A stretch of 64,000 bases of DNA. Origin: Streptomyces sp. CA-210063 (GTDB lineage Bacteria; Actinomycetota; Actinomycetes; Streptomycetales; Streptomycetaceae). The notes beneath the pieces are model-generated. The model saw only the letters and a list, made by a program, of their open reading frames with translations. It did not search any database and was not told where the DNA came from. The position numbers were made by a program, and so were the translations under genes. The stretch is from assembly GCF_024612015.1 (NCBI RefSeq), contig NZ_CP102512.1:7502001-7566000 (forward strand), in the 5' to 3' direction. Position 1 is the stretch's first letter. Every line of letters starts with the position of its first letter. Shown piece after piece: positions 26,243 to 34,755 of this stretch.

Positions 26243-28864
26243 ATGATTAACGCAGCGAACGACACGACCGACACGACCGGCGCGTCCGGCGCGGTCTGGT
26301 CCGGGGCCTGGGTCGCCGAGCGGCTCGGGGTCGAACTGGTTGGCGACGAGGAGCTGAGCGGTCTGCTGGGGCTCGCGCTGCGGCGCAACCCCAAGCGGGC
26401 ACATCTGCTGGTGTCGAACGTGCTCGGCAAGCATGTGCCGCAGTCGCCGGCCGTCGTGCACGGCTACGGTTTCGAGCTCGGGCGCCGGGTGCGTGAGCTG
26501 CTGGGCGCGGCCGGGGCGCGGACCGCCGTCGTCCTCGGGTACGCCGAGACGGCCACCGGGCTCGGGCACTCGGTCGCGGACGGGGTGGGCGAGGCGCCCT
26601 ACCTCCACTCCACCCGGCGCCCGGTCGAGGGCGTCCACCAGGCGGGCGGCTTCGAGGAGTCCCACTCCCACGCGACGTCGCATCTGCTGCTGCCGGAGGA
26701 CCCCACGCTGCTCGCGGGGCGGGGGCCGCTGGTGCTCGTCGACGACGAGTTCTCCACCGGGAACACGGTGCTCAACACCATCCGGGCGCTGCACGAGCGG
26801 TACCCGCGGAAGCGGTACGTCGTCGTGGCGCTGGTCGACATGAGGTCGGCCGCCGACCAGGGGCGCCTGGCCGAGTTCGCTCAGGAGATCGGGGCGCGGG
26901 TCGATCTGGTGGCCGCGGCGAAGGGGACCGTGCGGCTGCCGGAGGGGGTGCTGGAGAAGGGGCAGGCGCTGGTCGCGGAGTACGAGAAGGCTGCGGCGCC
27001 CACGGCCGCGGCCCGGGCGGCGCAGGTCACCCGGGTCGAGCTGGGCTGGCCGGACGGGGTGCCCGATGGGGGGCGGCACGGCTTCACGCCCTCCCATCGT
27101 GCGCGTCTGGAGAGCGCGCTGCCCGGTATGGCCGCACGCCTCGCGGAGGCCTTGCCGCCCGGTGCCCGCCGGGTGCTCGTGCTCGGCTTCGAGGAGCTGA
27201 TGTACGCGCCGCTCGCGCTCGCGCGGGAGCTGGAGAAGTCGACGAACGGGCTGGAGAAGTCCGCGAACGGGCTGGAGATACGGTTCTCCACCACCACGCG
27301 GTCGCCCGTCCTCGCCGTCGACGACCCCGGTTACGCGATACGCAGCCGCATCGTCTTCCCCGCGCACGACGAGCCCGCGGACGGGCCGGGGGAGCGGTAC
27401 GCGTACAACGTGGCGGGCGGGGACTTCGACGCGGTCGTCGCCGTCGTCGACTCGACGGCGGACACGCCGGCCTTGCACGCCGCCGACGGCCTGCTGGCGA
27501 CCCTCGCCGCGCACACGCCGAGCGTGCTGCTCGCCGTGGTCCCGTCGTACACCCCGCCGGTCCGGCACCACCGGGCCGCACCGTCCCGGCCGAGCGCCGC
27601 CGCGGCGGGAAAAGAGGGCCGGCGGTTCGAGGGGACCGGAGTGAAGGAGCCGCTTGACGCGGCAGAACAGAAGAAGTCGATCTCGCCCGTCACCGAAAGG
27701 TCCTCCATGCTGCCCGAGCCCCTACGCGGCCCCGACTTCTCCTCCTACGCGCCGGACGAGGTCGGCTGGCTGCTGCGGGATCTCTCGGAGGTGACGCTGG
27801 AGGCGCCCACCGAGGAGCGGGAGGAGGCCATTCAGAGCGGCGGCGCGCACTACGCGGAGTCTCTGCCGGTCGAGTACCAGCCGAGTGAGCAGTACCAGGC
27901 GCTCTTCCACAGCGCGCTGGAGGCCTCCGCCGAGCGGATCGCCCTGGCTGTGGGGGTCGTCACCGAGACCCTGCTGGCCGAGCGGGCGGCGCGGCCCGTC
28001 CTCGTGTCGTTGGCCCGGGCCGGGACGCCCGTCGGGGTGCTGATGCGGCGGTGGGCGCAGTACCGGCATGGGGTCGAGGTGCCGCACTACGCCGTGTCGA
28101 TCGTGCGGGGCCGGGGTATCGACGCCAACGCGCTGCGGTGGCTGGCGGCCCATCATGACCCCGCCGCTGTCGTCTTCGTCGACGGCTGGACCGGCAAGGG
28201 GGCGATCACCCGTGAACTCGCCGCCGCGCTGCTGGAGTTCGAGGAGTCCGACGGGATCACCGGGTTCGATCCGGAGATCGCGGTGCTCGCCGATCCGGGG
28301 TCGTGTGTGCGGACGTACGGCACGCGGGAGGACTTCCTCATTCCGTCCGCCTGTCTCAACTCGACCGTCTCCGGGCTGATATCGCGGACCGTGCTGCGTT
28401 CGGATCTCGTCGGGCCCGACGACTTCCACGGGGCCAAGTTCTACCGGGAGCTGGCCGGCGTCGATGTGTCGGTGGAGTTCCTGGACGCCATAGCCGCGCG
28501 GTTCGCGGATGTCGTGGACGCCGTCGACGCCCGTACCAAGGAGCTGCTCGCCGCCGATCGCACGCCCACCTGGGAGGGCTGGGCGGCCGTCGAGCGCATC
28601 AGCGAGGAGTACGGGATCCACGACGTCAACCTGGTCAAGCCCGGTGTCGGCGAGACCACGCGCGTCCTGTTGCGCCGGGTACCGTGGAAGATCCTCGCGC
28701 GGGCCGGGGCGGGCGCGGACCTCGACCATGTACGTCTGCTCGCCGAACAGAGAGGGGTACCGGTGGAAGAGGTGGCCGAACTGCCGTACACCTGCGTGGG
28801 GTTGATCCACCCGCAGTACACGCGGGGCGCGACCGGCGCCGACGGTAAGGCGGTGGCGGTCTGA
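26243..28864 (+). CDS. Double phosphoribosyltransferase (PRTase_2-TRSP + StiP/PRTase_1)
   Basis: 873 residues in one frame. Residues ~20-245 form a type I phosphoribosyltransferase with the PRPP loop VLVDDEFSTGNT (about 165-176) and ETATGLGHSVAD. Residues ~255-440 fit the TRSP domain that follows such enzymes. A low-complexity linker comes next (about 450-490, PSRPSAAAAGKEGRRF...). Residues ~490-870 match the StiP/PRTase_1 family, with LVSLARAGTPVGVLMRRW and a second PRPP-like loop VFVDGWTGKG (about 643-652). An internal ATG at 27707 with GAAAGG 6 bases upstream could also yield the second half alone. Two PRTases imply two ribosylation steps on unknown bases. The stop overlaps the next ATG. 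Confidence 0.85.
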   Translation: MINAANDTTDTTGASGAVWSGAWVAERLGVELVGDEELSGLLGLALRRNPKRAHLLVSNVLGKHVPQSPAVVHGYGFELGRRVRELLGAAGARTAVVLGYAETATGLGHSVADGVGEAPYLHSTRRPVEGVHQAGGFEESHSHATSHLLLPEDPTLLAGRGPLVLVDDEFSTGNTVLNTIRALHERYPRKRYVVVALVDMRSAADQGRLAEFAQEIGARVDLVAAAKGTVRLPEGVLEKGQALVAEYEKAAAPTAAARAAQVTRVELGWPDGVPDGGRHGFTPSHRARLESALPGMAARLAEALPPGARRVLVLGFEELMYAPLALARELEKSTNGLEKSANGLEIRFSTTTRSPVLAVDDPGYAIRSRIVFPAHDEPADGPGERYAYNVAGGDFDAVVAVVDSTADTPALHAADGLLATLAAHTPSVLLAVVPSYTPPVRHHRAAPSRPSAAAAGKEGRRFEGTGVKEPLDAAEQKKSISPVTERSSMLPEPLRGPDFSSYAPDEVGWLLRDLSEVTLEAPTEEREEAIQSGGAHYAESLPVEYQPSEQYQALFHSALEASAERIALAVGVVTETLLAERAARPVLVSLARAGTPVGVLMRRWAQYRHGVEVPHYAVSIVRGRGIDANALRWLAAHHDPAAVVFVDGWTGKGAITRELAAALLEFEESDGITGFDPEIAVLADPGSCVRTYGTREDFLIPSACLNSTVSGLISRTVLRSDLVGPDDFHGAKFYRELAGVDVSVEFLDAIAARFADVVDAVDARTKELLAADRTPTWEGWAAVERISEEYGIHDVNLVKPGVGETTRVLLRRVPWKILARAGAGADLDHVRLLAEQRGVPVEEVAELPYTCVGLIHPQYTRGATGADGKAVAV

Positions 28865-29682
28865 TGCCGGGCCCCCAGGTTCTTGTGGCGAGCGATCTCG
28901 ACCGTACGCTCATCTACTCGGCCGCCGCGCTCGCGCTGACGATGCCGGACGCACACGCGCCCCGGCTGCTCACCGTCGAGGTGCACGAGAGCAAGCCGCT
29001 GTCGTACATGACGGAGACGGCCTCGCGGCTGCTCGCGGAGCTGGGGGACGCGGCGGTGTTCGTGCCGACGACGACCCGGACGCGCAAGCAGTACCAGCGG
29101 ATCAATCTGCCGGGGCCGGAGCCGACGTACGCGATCTGCGCCAACGGCGGGCATCTGCTGGTTGACGGTGTCACGGACGTCGCCTGGTACGAGCGGGTCA
29201 CGGCGCGGCTCGCGGACGAGTGCGCGTCGCTCGCGGAGGTGCGGGACCATCTGGCGGCCACGACCGACCCGGCGTGGGTGCGTAAGCACCGCGTCGCGGA
29301 GGATCTGTTCGTCTATCTCGTCGTGGAGCGTGAGCTGCTGCCCGAGGAGTGGGTGAAGGATCTGGCGGTGTGGGCGGAGAACCGGGGGTGGACCGTGTCG
29401 CTCCAGGGGCGCAAGCTCTATGCCGTGCCGAAGCCGCTCACCAAGAGCGCGGCCATGCGTGAGGTCGCGCGGAGGACCGGGGCGGAGTTGACGTTGGCCG
29501 CGGGGGATTCGTTGCTCGATGCGGATCTGTTGCTCGCGGTGGATCGGGCCTGGCGGCCCGGGCATGGGGAGCTGGCGGATGCGGGGTGGGTGGGGCCGGC
29601 GGTCAGTGCTCTTCCCGAGCGGGGTGTGTTGGCCGGGGAGCGGATTCTGCGGGAGTTTCTGCGGGCCGTGAAGGAAGGCTGA
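28864..29682 (+). CDS. HAD-superfamily hydrolase of Ter module
   Basis: 272 residues. Motif I is SDLDRTLIYS (nucleophile Asp11, acid Asp13); motif II is the PTTTRTRKQYQ strand; motif IV is AAGDSLLDADLLLAVD with the Mg2+ aspartates. The C2-type cap between them resembles sucrose-phosphate/mannosyl phosphatases, so it should remove phosphate from a sugar- or nucleotide-like product. It overlaps the PRTase stop by one base (TGATG), so the two proteins are translationally coupled and probably act in sequence. Completes the Ter-associated metabolite module. Confidence 0.88.
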   Translation: MPGPQVLVASDLDRTLIYSAAALALTMPDAHAPRLLTVEVHESKPLSYMTETASRLLAELGDAAVFVPTTTRTRKQYQRINLPGPEPTYAICANGGHLLVDGVTDVAWYERVTARLADECASLAEVRDHLAATTDPAWVRKHRVAEDLFVYLVVERELLPEEWVKDLAVWAENRGWTVSLQGRKLYAVPKPLTKSAAMREVARRTGAELTLAAGDSLLDADLLLAVDRAWRPGHGELADAGWVGPAVSALPERGVLAGERILREFLRAVKEG

Positions 29683-29706
29683 GCGGGGTTCGGGTGACTG
29701 GGCCGG

Positions 29707-30420
29707 TCAGGGGGTGGGGGTGCTGTGGTTGGCGGGCTGCGGGTCGTTCGTGGCTTGTCGCGCAGTTCCCCGCGCCCCTTGGCGGCGGCTGCCCCTGCCC
29801 CCTCTCAAGAAGCGGGTCAGCGCGAACGCCAGCACCGCCAAGGCCGCCGCAGCCAGCACGATCTTCGAGTACGTCGAGGCGATCGCCGTCACCTCCGGCC
29901 AGTTGGCGCCCAGGAAGTAGCCGGTCAGGACGAAGGCCGTGTTCCAGAGGGCGCTGCCCAGGGTGGTGAGGAGGGTGAAGGTGGGGAGGGGCATGCGTTC
30001 CACGCCGGCCGGTAGGGAGATGAGGCTGCGGAAGACGGGGATCATGCGGCCGAAGAAGATCGCCTTGGTGCCGTGCCTGAGGAACCAGGCCTCGGTCTTC
30101 TCGATGTCGGAGACCTTGACCAGGGGCAGCTTGGCCGCGAGGGCGACCGTACGCTCGCGGCCGAGGAGGGCGCCGACGCCGTAGAGGGCGAGGGCGCCCA
30201 CGACGGAGCCGGCGGTGGTCCAGAGGAGGGCGGCCCAGAGGCTCATCTGACCGGTGCTCGCGGCGAAGCCGGCGAGGGGGAGGACGACCTCGCTGGGGAT
30301 CGGCGGGAAGAGGTTCTCCAGCGCTACGGCCAGGCCGGCGCCCGGCGCCCCCAGGAGATCCATCAGACCGATGACCCACAGGGGCGCGCCGCTCATCGAC
30401 TCCGCTTGCATGGCTGTCAT
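29707..30420 (-). CDS. DedA-family membrane protein
   Basis: 237 residues, about five to six membrane helices. The DedA signature ENLFPPIPSEVVLPLAGFAAS (about 36) is complete, and the second FFGRMIPVFRSLISLPAG region carries the conserved Arg residues. DedA proteins act in proton-dependent lipid scrambling, notably of undecaprenyl phosphate. It lies at the end of the ter island but on the opposite strand. The tail is basic (FLRGGRGSRRQGARG...) and reads into repeat copy 6, an odd C-terminus that suggests the element has extended this frame. Start ATG 30420; 30411 also possible. Confidence 0.92.
   Translation of the reverse strand: MTAMQAESMSGAPLWVIGLMDLLGAPGAGLAVALENLFPPIPSEVVLPLAGFAASTGQMSLWAALLWTTAGSVVGALALYGVGALLGRERTVALAAKLPLVKVSDIEKTEAWFLRHGTKAIFFGRMIPVFRSLISLPAGVERMPLPTFTLLTTLGSALWNTAFVLTGYFLGANWPEVTAIASTYSKIVLAAAALAVLAFALTRFLRGGRGSRRQGARGTARQATNDPQPANHSTPTP
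29758..29779 (-). repeat. Interspersed palindromic element, copy 6 (inside dedA)
   Basis: TCGCGCAGTTCCCCGCGCCC at the 3' end of the DedA gene, so on the coding strand it encodes RQGARGTARQ of the protein tail. One of two coding copies. Confidence 0.9.
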
Positions 30421-30538
30421 GGGGGCACGCTAGGCGGGCGTGGCTGAAGAGAACCTGAGGGACGGGTGAACGGTCAGGGGCGGGCCGGAGGACCGGTGAA
30501 CGCTGCCGGTCCCGGGGCCGTTGATCGAAGTGTGTTGA

Positions 30539-30760
30539 TCAACCGCAACAGCCGCCACCACAGCAGCCGCCCCCGCCGCCGCCCGCCCGGGGTGCGGGCG
30601 CGGACGCGGTGGCCGAGCCGCCGACCGCGACCGTCGACAACAGTTTGACCGTGTCGGAGTGGCCCCCGGGGCAGTCCGCGGGGGCGGACGACTCGGCCAT
30701 CGGGCGGCTCAGTTCGAAGGTGTCGCCGCAGGTCCGGCAGCGGTACTCGTAGCGAGGCAT
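30539..30760 (-). CDS. FmdB-family zinc ribbon protein
   Basis: 73 residues. Opens MPRYEYRCRTCGDTFEL, the FmdB signature with CxxC, and supplies further ligands in DCPGGH. The tail is a Gly/Cys string (GGGGGGCCGGGCCG) with two vicinal Cys pairs. A small cytoplasmic zinc-ribbon protein, probably regulatory; FmdB homologues were first tied to amide-metabolism genes but no partner is adjacent here. Alone between DedA and the PBP. The Cys pairs in the tail could bind metal or be redox-active. Confidence 0.9.
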   Translation of the reverse strand: MPRYEYRCRTCGDTFELSRPMAESSAPADCPGGHSDTVKLLSTVAVGGSATASAPAPRAGGGGGGCCGGGCCG

Positions 30761-31122
30761 GGGCCCAGGCTAACCGGCGCCGGGGTGGTGGCAGGAGGCC
30801 CCGGTTCGGGCTCGTCGGTCTTTCTGGCTAAATTTTCACGCTGCCGACCGAAGCGGTTGTGAAAGTGACTGATAATTTGTGGTCGCTGTGTGGAGGCCGA
30901 AAGGCCGGGGGAAGAGGGGGCTCGTAGCCGCGGGTGTGGCGGCTGCGACTGTCCACGCGGGCGATGCCAAGTGGGGAGGGGGGACAGTAGTGACCGCTGT
31001 CCTTTGTCGATCGGGAGCTACGTCTCCCGGTCGGATAGTCGCCGTGCGCGAGCGAAACGTTGCCGCGCACTGCAGAATCGTTGCCGCGCATCGCTCGGGC
31101 CGCCCGTTCGAGGGAGCCCGCC
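30761..31122. other. Leader of the PBP gene, no coding signal
   Basis: 362 bases between FmdB and the PBP. TTTTCAC/GTGAAAG inverted arms (30833-30839 and 30859-30865) with a 19-base centre lie in an A/T-rich patch (30826-30880) that also has GATAAT at 30871; it is the likely promoter/operator. I see no other feature. A ribosome site AGGGAG (31111-31116) closes the leader. Confidence 0.45.
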
Positions 31123-33300
31123 GTGGCTAGCGGGGAGGAGCCTCAGGAGATACCCCAGGAGTCCGACCTCACCATGCAGTTGAAGCTCCCCGCCGTCCCG
31201 GCGGACGAGACCATGCAGCTGCGGGTGCTCGATCCGGGCGTACTCGACAGTCCGACGGAGCAGCCGAAGTCGGGAAAGAGGGGCAGACGCAAGGCGCCCC
31301 GGCCGTCCGTTCCAGCCAGATTCGCCGCCGTCGTCGGCTCGCGGCTCGCCCCTTTCGCCCCCTTCGTCCGCCGTATGCGTCCGCGGTACCCGCGCCCGGG
31401 CCGGGCCGACTGGCGTCGCTGGGTACCGTCCTGGCGGCAGTCGTTGGGGGCCGCCGGCCTGACCGTGGGCATCAGCACCATGTTGCTGACCGTGGCCTAC
31501 GCCACCACGGAGATACCGAACGACCTCAACACCTTCGCCACCCAGCAGGACAACGTGTACTTCTGGTCCGACGGCACCCCCATGGCCCGTACCGGCTGGG
31601 TGCGGCGCCAGGCGATGCCGCTCAAGGACGTCCCCGAGGACGTGCGCTGGGCGGTCCTCGCGGCGGAGAACGCGAGCTTCTACTCCGACCCCGGCATCTC
31701 CGTCAGCGGCATCACCCGCGCGCTGGTGCGCACCGTCGGCGACGGCGACACCCAGGGCGGCTCGACGATCACCCAGCAGTACGTCAAGAACGTGTACCTG
31801 TCCCAGGACCGCTCGCTCAGCCGCAAGTTCGACGAGGCGATGATCGCCCTCAAGCTCGACAACAAGATGAGCAAGGACAAGATCCTCGAGGCCTATCTCA
31901 ACACCAGCTGGTTCGGCCGCGGCACCTACGGCATCCAGCGGGCGGCCCAGGCGTACTACGGCAAGGACGTCAACGAACTGAACGTCAGCGAAGCCGCGGT
32001 CCTCGCCTCCCTCCTCAAGGGCGCCGGCCTGTACGACCCCTCCCTCAGCAAGGCCAACCGCGAGCGGGCGGTCGAGCGGTGGGAGTGGACCCTGGACCGG
32101 ATGGTGGCGATCGGGAAGCTGTCCAAGGCCGAGCGGGCCACGTACACGAAGTTCCCCGAGCCGATCGAGCAGTCGAACCAGTACGACACCGGCAAGCAGA
32201 GCGACTACCTGGTGGTGCTGGCCTCCCAGTACGCCAAGAAGGCCGCGAACCTCACCGACCAGGAGTTCGACCGGGGCGGCTACCAGATCTACACGACCTT
32301 CGACAAGGACCGGCAGAGCGAGCTGACCGACGCCGTGACCAAGGCGCGCGAGCAGGTGGAGAAGGACAAGCCGAAGAAGGCGAAGACGGCCCACTTCGGG
32401 GCCTCCTCGGTCGCCGCCGACGGGCGGATCCTCGCCGTCTACGGCGGCCCCGACCACCGTAAGCAGGGCTACAACGAGTCGAACGCGACCACCGTCCCGT
32501 CCGGCTCGGCCTTCCTGCCGTTCGTCTACGCCGCGGGCCTGGAACACGGTGTCGTCAAGGAACGCGGCGGCGAGGCTACACCTGTCACCCCGGAGACGGT
32601 CTACGACGGCAACGACGCCGTCCCGGTGACCACCCCCGAGGGGCCGTACTGGGACCGGGACGGCGACCAGGTCTACGCCCACAACGACGGCGAGAAGTCC
32701 TGGGGCCCGATCACCCTGCACGACGCGCTCGCCGGATCGGTGAACACACCGTTCATGCAGCTCGGCATGGACACCGGCCTGGACAAGGTGCGTGACACCG
32801 CCGAGGCGGCCGGACTGCTCTCCTCCAGCTTCGGGGCTCAGGTGCCCGCGCTGTCCGTGGGCAGCGCCACGCCCAGCGCGATCCGCATGGCCAGCGGCTA
32901 CAGCACCTTCGCCGCCCTGGGCAAGCACACCGAGCCGTACTCCGTGCGGAAGGTGACCCACAACGGGTCCAAGGCCGCCCTGAACACCCCGAAGCCGAAG
33001 CGCGCGGTGGGCGCCGACGTGGCCGCCGAGGTCACCTCGGCGCTCACGGACGCCTTCCGCGCCGACCACCCCGTCTCGCCCGGCGCCGCCTCCTTCGAGG
33101 CGGCCGGCAAGGGCGGGACCACCCAGGACGACAAGGCCGCCTGGTACGTCGGGACGGCGAAGGACGTGTCGACCGCCGTCGTCGTCTACCGCATCGACCT
33201 CACCGAGAGCCTGGAGCCGCTGCCGCTCGACGGGATCGCCGGGACGCCCAACTCCGGTGTCCCCTACGACATCTGGTCCAGTGCGATGAGCGTCGGCTGA
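31123..33300 (+). CDS. Class A PBP-like transglycosylase with degenerate transpeptidase
   Basis: 725 residues from GTG 31123 (AGGGAG 6 bases upstream). A cytoplasmic basic tail and one membrane helix (about 105-130) precede a GT51 glycosyltransferase that looks active: AENASFYSDPGIS, QGGSTITQQYVKN and EAYLNTSWFGRGTYGIQRAA. The transpeptidase half keeps its Ser462 and SVN (Ser539). However, the SxxK lysine is Leu465 (SAFL), and the KTG box reads KGG (Lys663, AGKGGTTQ). So it can probably polymerise glycan strands but not cross-link by the normal mechanism. The frame is intact. The Thr-Met-Gln-Leu pair (TMQLKL, TMQLRV) at the N-terminus may be kinase targets. Confidence 0.9.
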   Translation: MASGEEPQEIPQESDLTMQLKLPAVPADETMQLRVLDPGVLDSPTEQPKSGKRGRRKAPRPSVPARFAAVVGSRLAPFAPFVRRMRPRYPRPGRADWRRWVPSWRQSLGAAGLTVGISTMLLTVAYATTEIPNDLNTFATQQDNVYFWSDGTPMARTGWVRRQAMPLKDVPEDVRWAVLAAENASFYSDPGISVSGITRALVRTVGDGDTQGGSTITQQYVKNVYLSQDRSLSRKFDEAMIALKLDNKMSKDKILEAYLNTSWFGRGTYGIQRAAQAYYGKDVNELNVSEAAVLASLLKGAGLYDPSLSKANRERAVERWEWTLDRMVAIGKLSKAERATYTKFPEPIEQSNQYDTGKQSDYLVVLASQYAKKAANLTDQEFDRGGYQIYTTFDKDRQSELTDAVTKAREQVEKDKPKKAKTAHFGASSVAADGRILAVYGGPDHRKQGYNESNATTVPSGSAFLPFVYAAGLEHGVVKERGGEATPVTPETVYDGNDAVPVTTPEGPYWDRDGDQVYAHNDGEKSWGPITLHDALAGSVNTPFMQLGMDTGLDKVRDTAEAAGLLSSSFGAQVPALSVGSATPSAIRMASGYSTFAALGKHTEPYSVRKVTHNGSKAALNTPKPKRAVGADVAAEVTSALTDAFRADHPVSPGAASFEAAGKGGTTQDDKAAWYVGTAKDVSTAVVVYRIDLTESLEPLPLDGIAGTPNSGVPYDIWSSAMSVG

Positions 33301-33347
33301 CGACCGATGAGCACCCGCACCCGCCACCCTCGCAGAATGAGCCGTAC

Positions 33348-34640
33348 ATGAAGCCTGGCAGCAAGCCGCACCGGGGCCGCCGACGCAAGGCCCGCCCGCA
33401 GCGCCGCACCACCCGCCCGCAGTTCCTCACCCTGGCCGCGCTCCTCGTGGCCGCCTCGCTCGTCGGCGGTTATCTGGTGCTGAATCGTTCGGCCGACACC
33501 GCGCCGACCGCTTCTTCGGCAGGCAGCGGGAACAACAAGGGGTCCACCAAGGCCTCCGCGGAGCCCGAGTGGGACGGCAAGACGAAGATCATCGGGGACG
33601 GCTCCACCTCCTACACGGGCCCGCAGAAGGGCCGGCTGAAGGCCGTACCGCTCAAGAAGGGCGAGAAGCCGCCGCAGTTCGTCGTCTTCTCCTGGGACGG
33701 CGCGCTCGCCGGCGACGACGAACTCTTCCAGCACTACCGGCAGCTGGCGAAGAAGTACGACGCCCATATGACGTTCTTCCTCACCGGCATCTATCTGCTG
33801 CCCAAGGACAAGCGGAGCCTCTACGACCCGCCGCAGCACGACAAGGGCTCCGCCGCGATCAGCTACCCCACCGACGAACACGTCCGCACCACCCTCGAAC
33901 AGCTCGGCAAGGCGTGGGAGGAGGGCAATGAGATCGGCACCCACTTCAACGGCCACTTCTGCGGCGAGAAGGGCGGCGGCGACTGGAGCGTCGCGGAGTG
34001 GAAGCAGGAGATCGAGGAGTTCAACTCCTTCCTGGAGAACTGGAAGACCAACACCGGCTACACCGACGTCGACCCGCTGCCCTTCGACGTCAAGGCCGTC
34101 AAGGGCGGCCGCGCCCCCTGCCTGGAGGGCCAGGAGAACCTGCTGAAGGCCGTCAAGGACTTCGGCTACCGCTACGACGCCAGCTCCCCGGGCGCCTACC
34201 AGGTATGGCCCGGCAAGAAGAACGGCGTCTGGGACTTCCCGCTGCAGATGCTCCCGTACAACGACGAGTACCAGGCGCTGTCGATGGACTTCAACTTCCT
34301 CTACAACCAGTCCGACGGGCAGACCGAGGGCGATCCGGCCATGTACCCGACGTGGCAGCAGGAGACCATCGACACCTACATGGCCGGCTTCAACCGCGTG
34401 TACTACGGCAGCCGGGCGCCCCTGTTCATCGGCAACCACTTCGAGCAGTGGAACGGCGGCATCTACATGAACGCCGTCGACGAGGTCATCAAGACCGTGT
34501 GCGTGAAGAAGGACGTGAAGTGCGTGTCCTTCGACGAACTGGCCGACTGGATGGACGTACAGACCCCGCAGACCCTCGCGAACCTGCGCGGACTCGACCC
34601 CGCCCAGGCGCCGGACGACTGGGCGACGGTCGTGAAATAG
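33348..34640 (+). CDS. Exported polysaccharide-deacetylase-like protein
   Basis: 430 residues. A basic start (RGRRRKARPQRRTTRPQ) and one N-terminal helix (FLTLAALLVAASLVGGYLVL, about 26-45) anchor or export it. A Ser/Gly spacer then leads to a NodB-like fold: FSWDGALAGDDE in place of the FDDGP motif, and the metal HxxxH as GTHFNGHF. The first Asp is present but the usual DD pair is altered, so the metal site is atypical. Family members remove acetyl groups from wall glycans. It starts 48 bases after the PBP stop and is likely co-transcribed. Confidence 0.82.
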   Translation: MKPGSKPHRGRRRKARPQRRTTRPQFLTLAALLVAASLVGGYLVLNRSADTAPTASSAGSGNNKGSTKASAEPEWDGKTKIIGDGSTSYTGPQKGRLKAVPLKKGEKPPQFVVFSWDGALAGDDELFQHYRQLAKKYDAHMTFFLTGIYLLPKDKRSLYDPPQHDKGSAAISYPTDEHVRTTLEQLGKAWEEGNEIGTHFNGHFCGEKGGGDWSVAEWKQEIEEFNSFLENWKTNTGYTDVDPLPFDVKAVKGGRAPCLEGQENLLKAVKDFGYRYDASSPGAYQVWPGKKNGVWDFPLQMLPYNDEYQALSMDFNFLYNQSDGQTEGDPAMYPTWQQETIDTYMAGFNRVYYGSRAPLFIGNHFEQWNGGIYMNAVDEVIKTVCVKKDVKCVSFDELADWMDVQTPQTLANLRGLDPAQAPDDWATVVK

Positions 34641-34718
34641 CCGCATGGATACCCATGTTGCCCACTTGTTATTCCCCCCGGCCTCACTTCACTTGAGGAG
34701 GTCATGTAAAGATTCGCT

Positions 34719-34739
34719 CCCGGGTACGACCAACCCGGG
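34719..34739 (+). promoter_or_regulatory. Small hairpin before the amidase gene
   Basis: CCCGGGT / ACCCGGG, 7 bp around a 7-base loop, ending 3 bases before the AAGGAG ribosome site at 34743. Could tune translation of the downstream gene or be a weak terminator of the upstream unit. Confidence 0.45.
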
Positions 34740-34755
34740 GTCAAGGAGAATCCCA

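Noticed and set aside
31018..33327. 769-codon minus-strand ORF opposite the PBP gene
   Set aside because: Antisense shadow. The plus-strand frame has GT51 motifs and a ribosome site.
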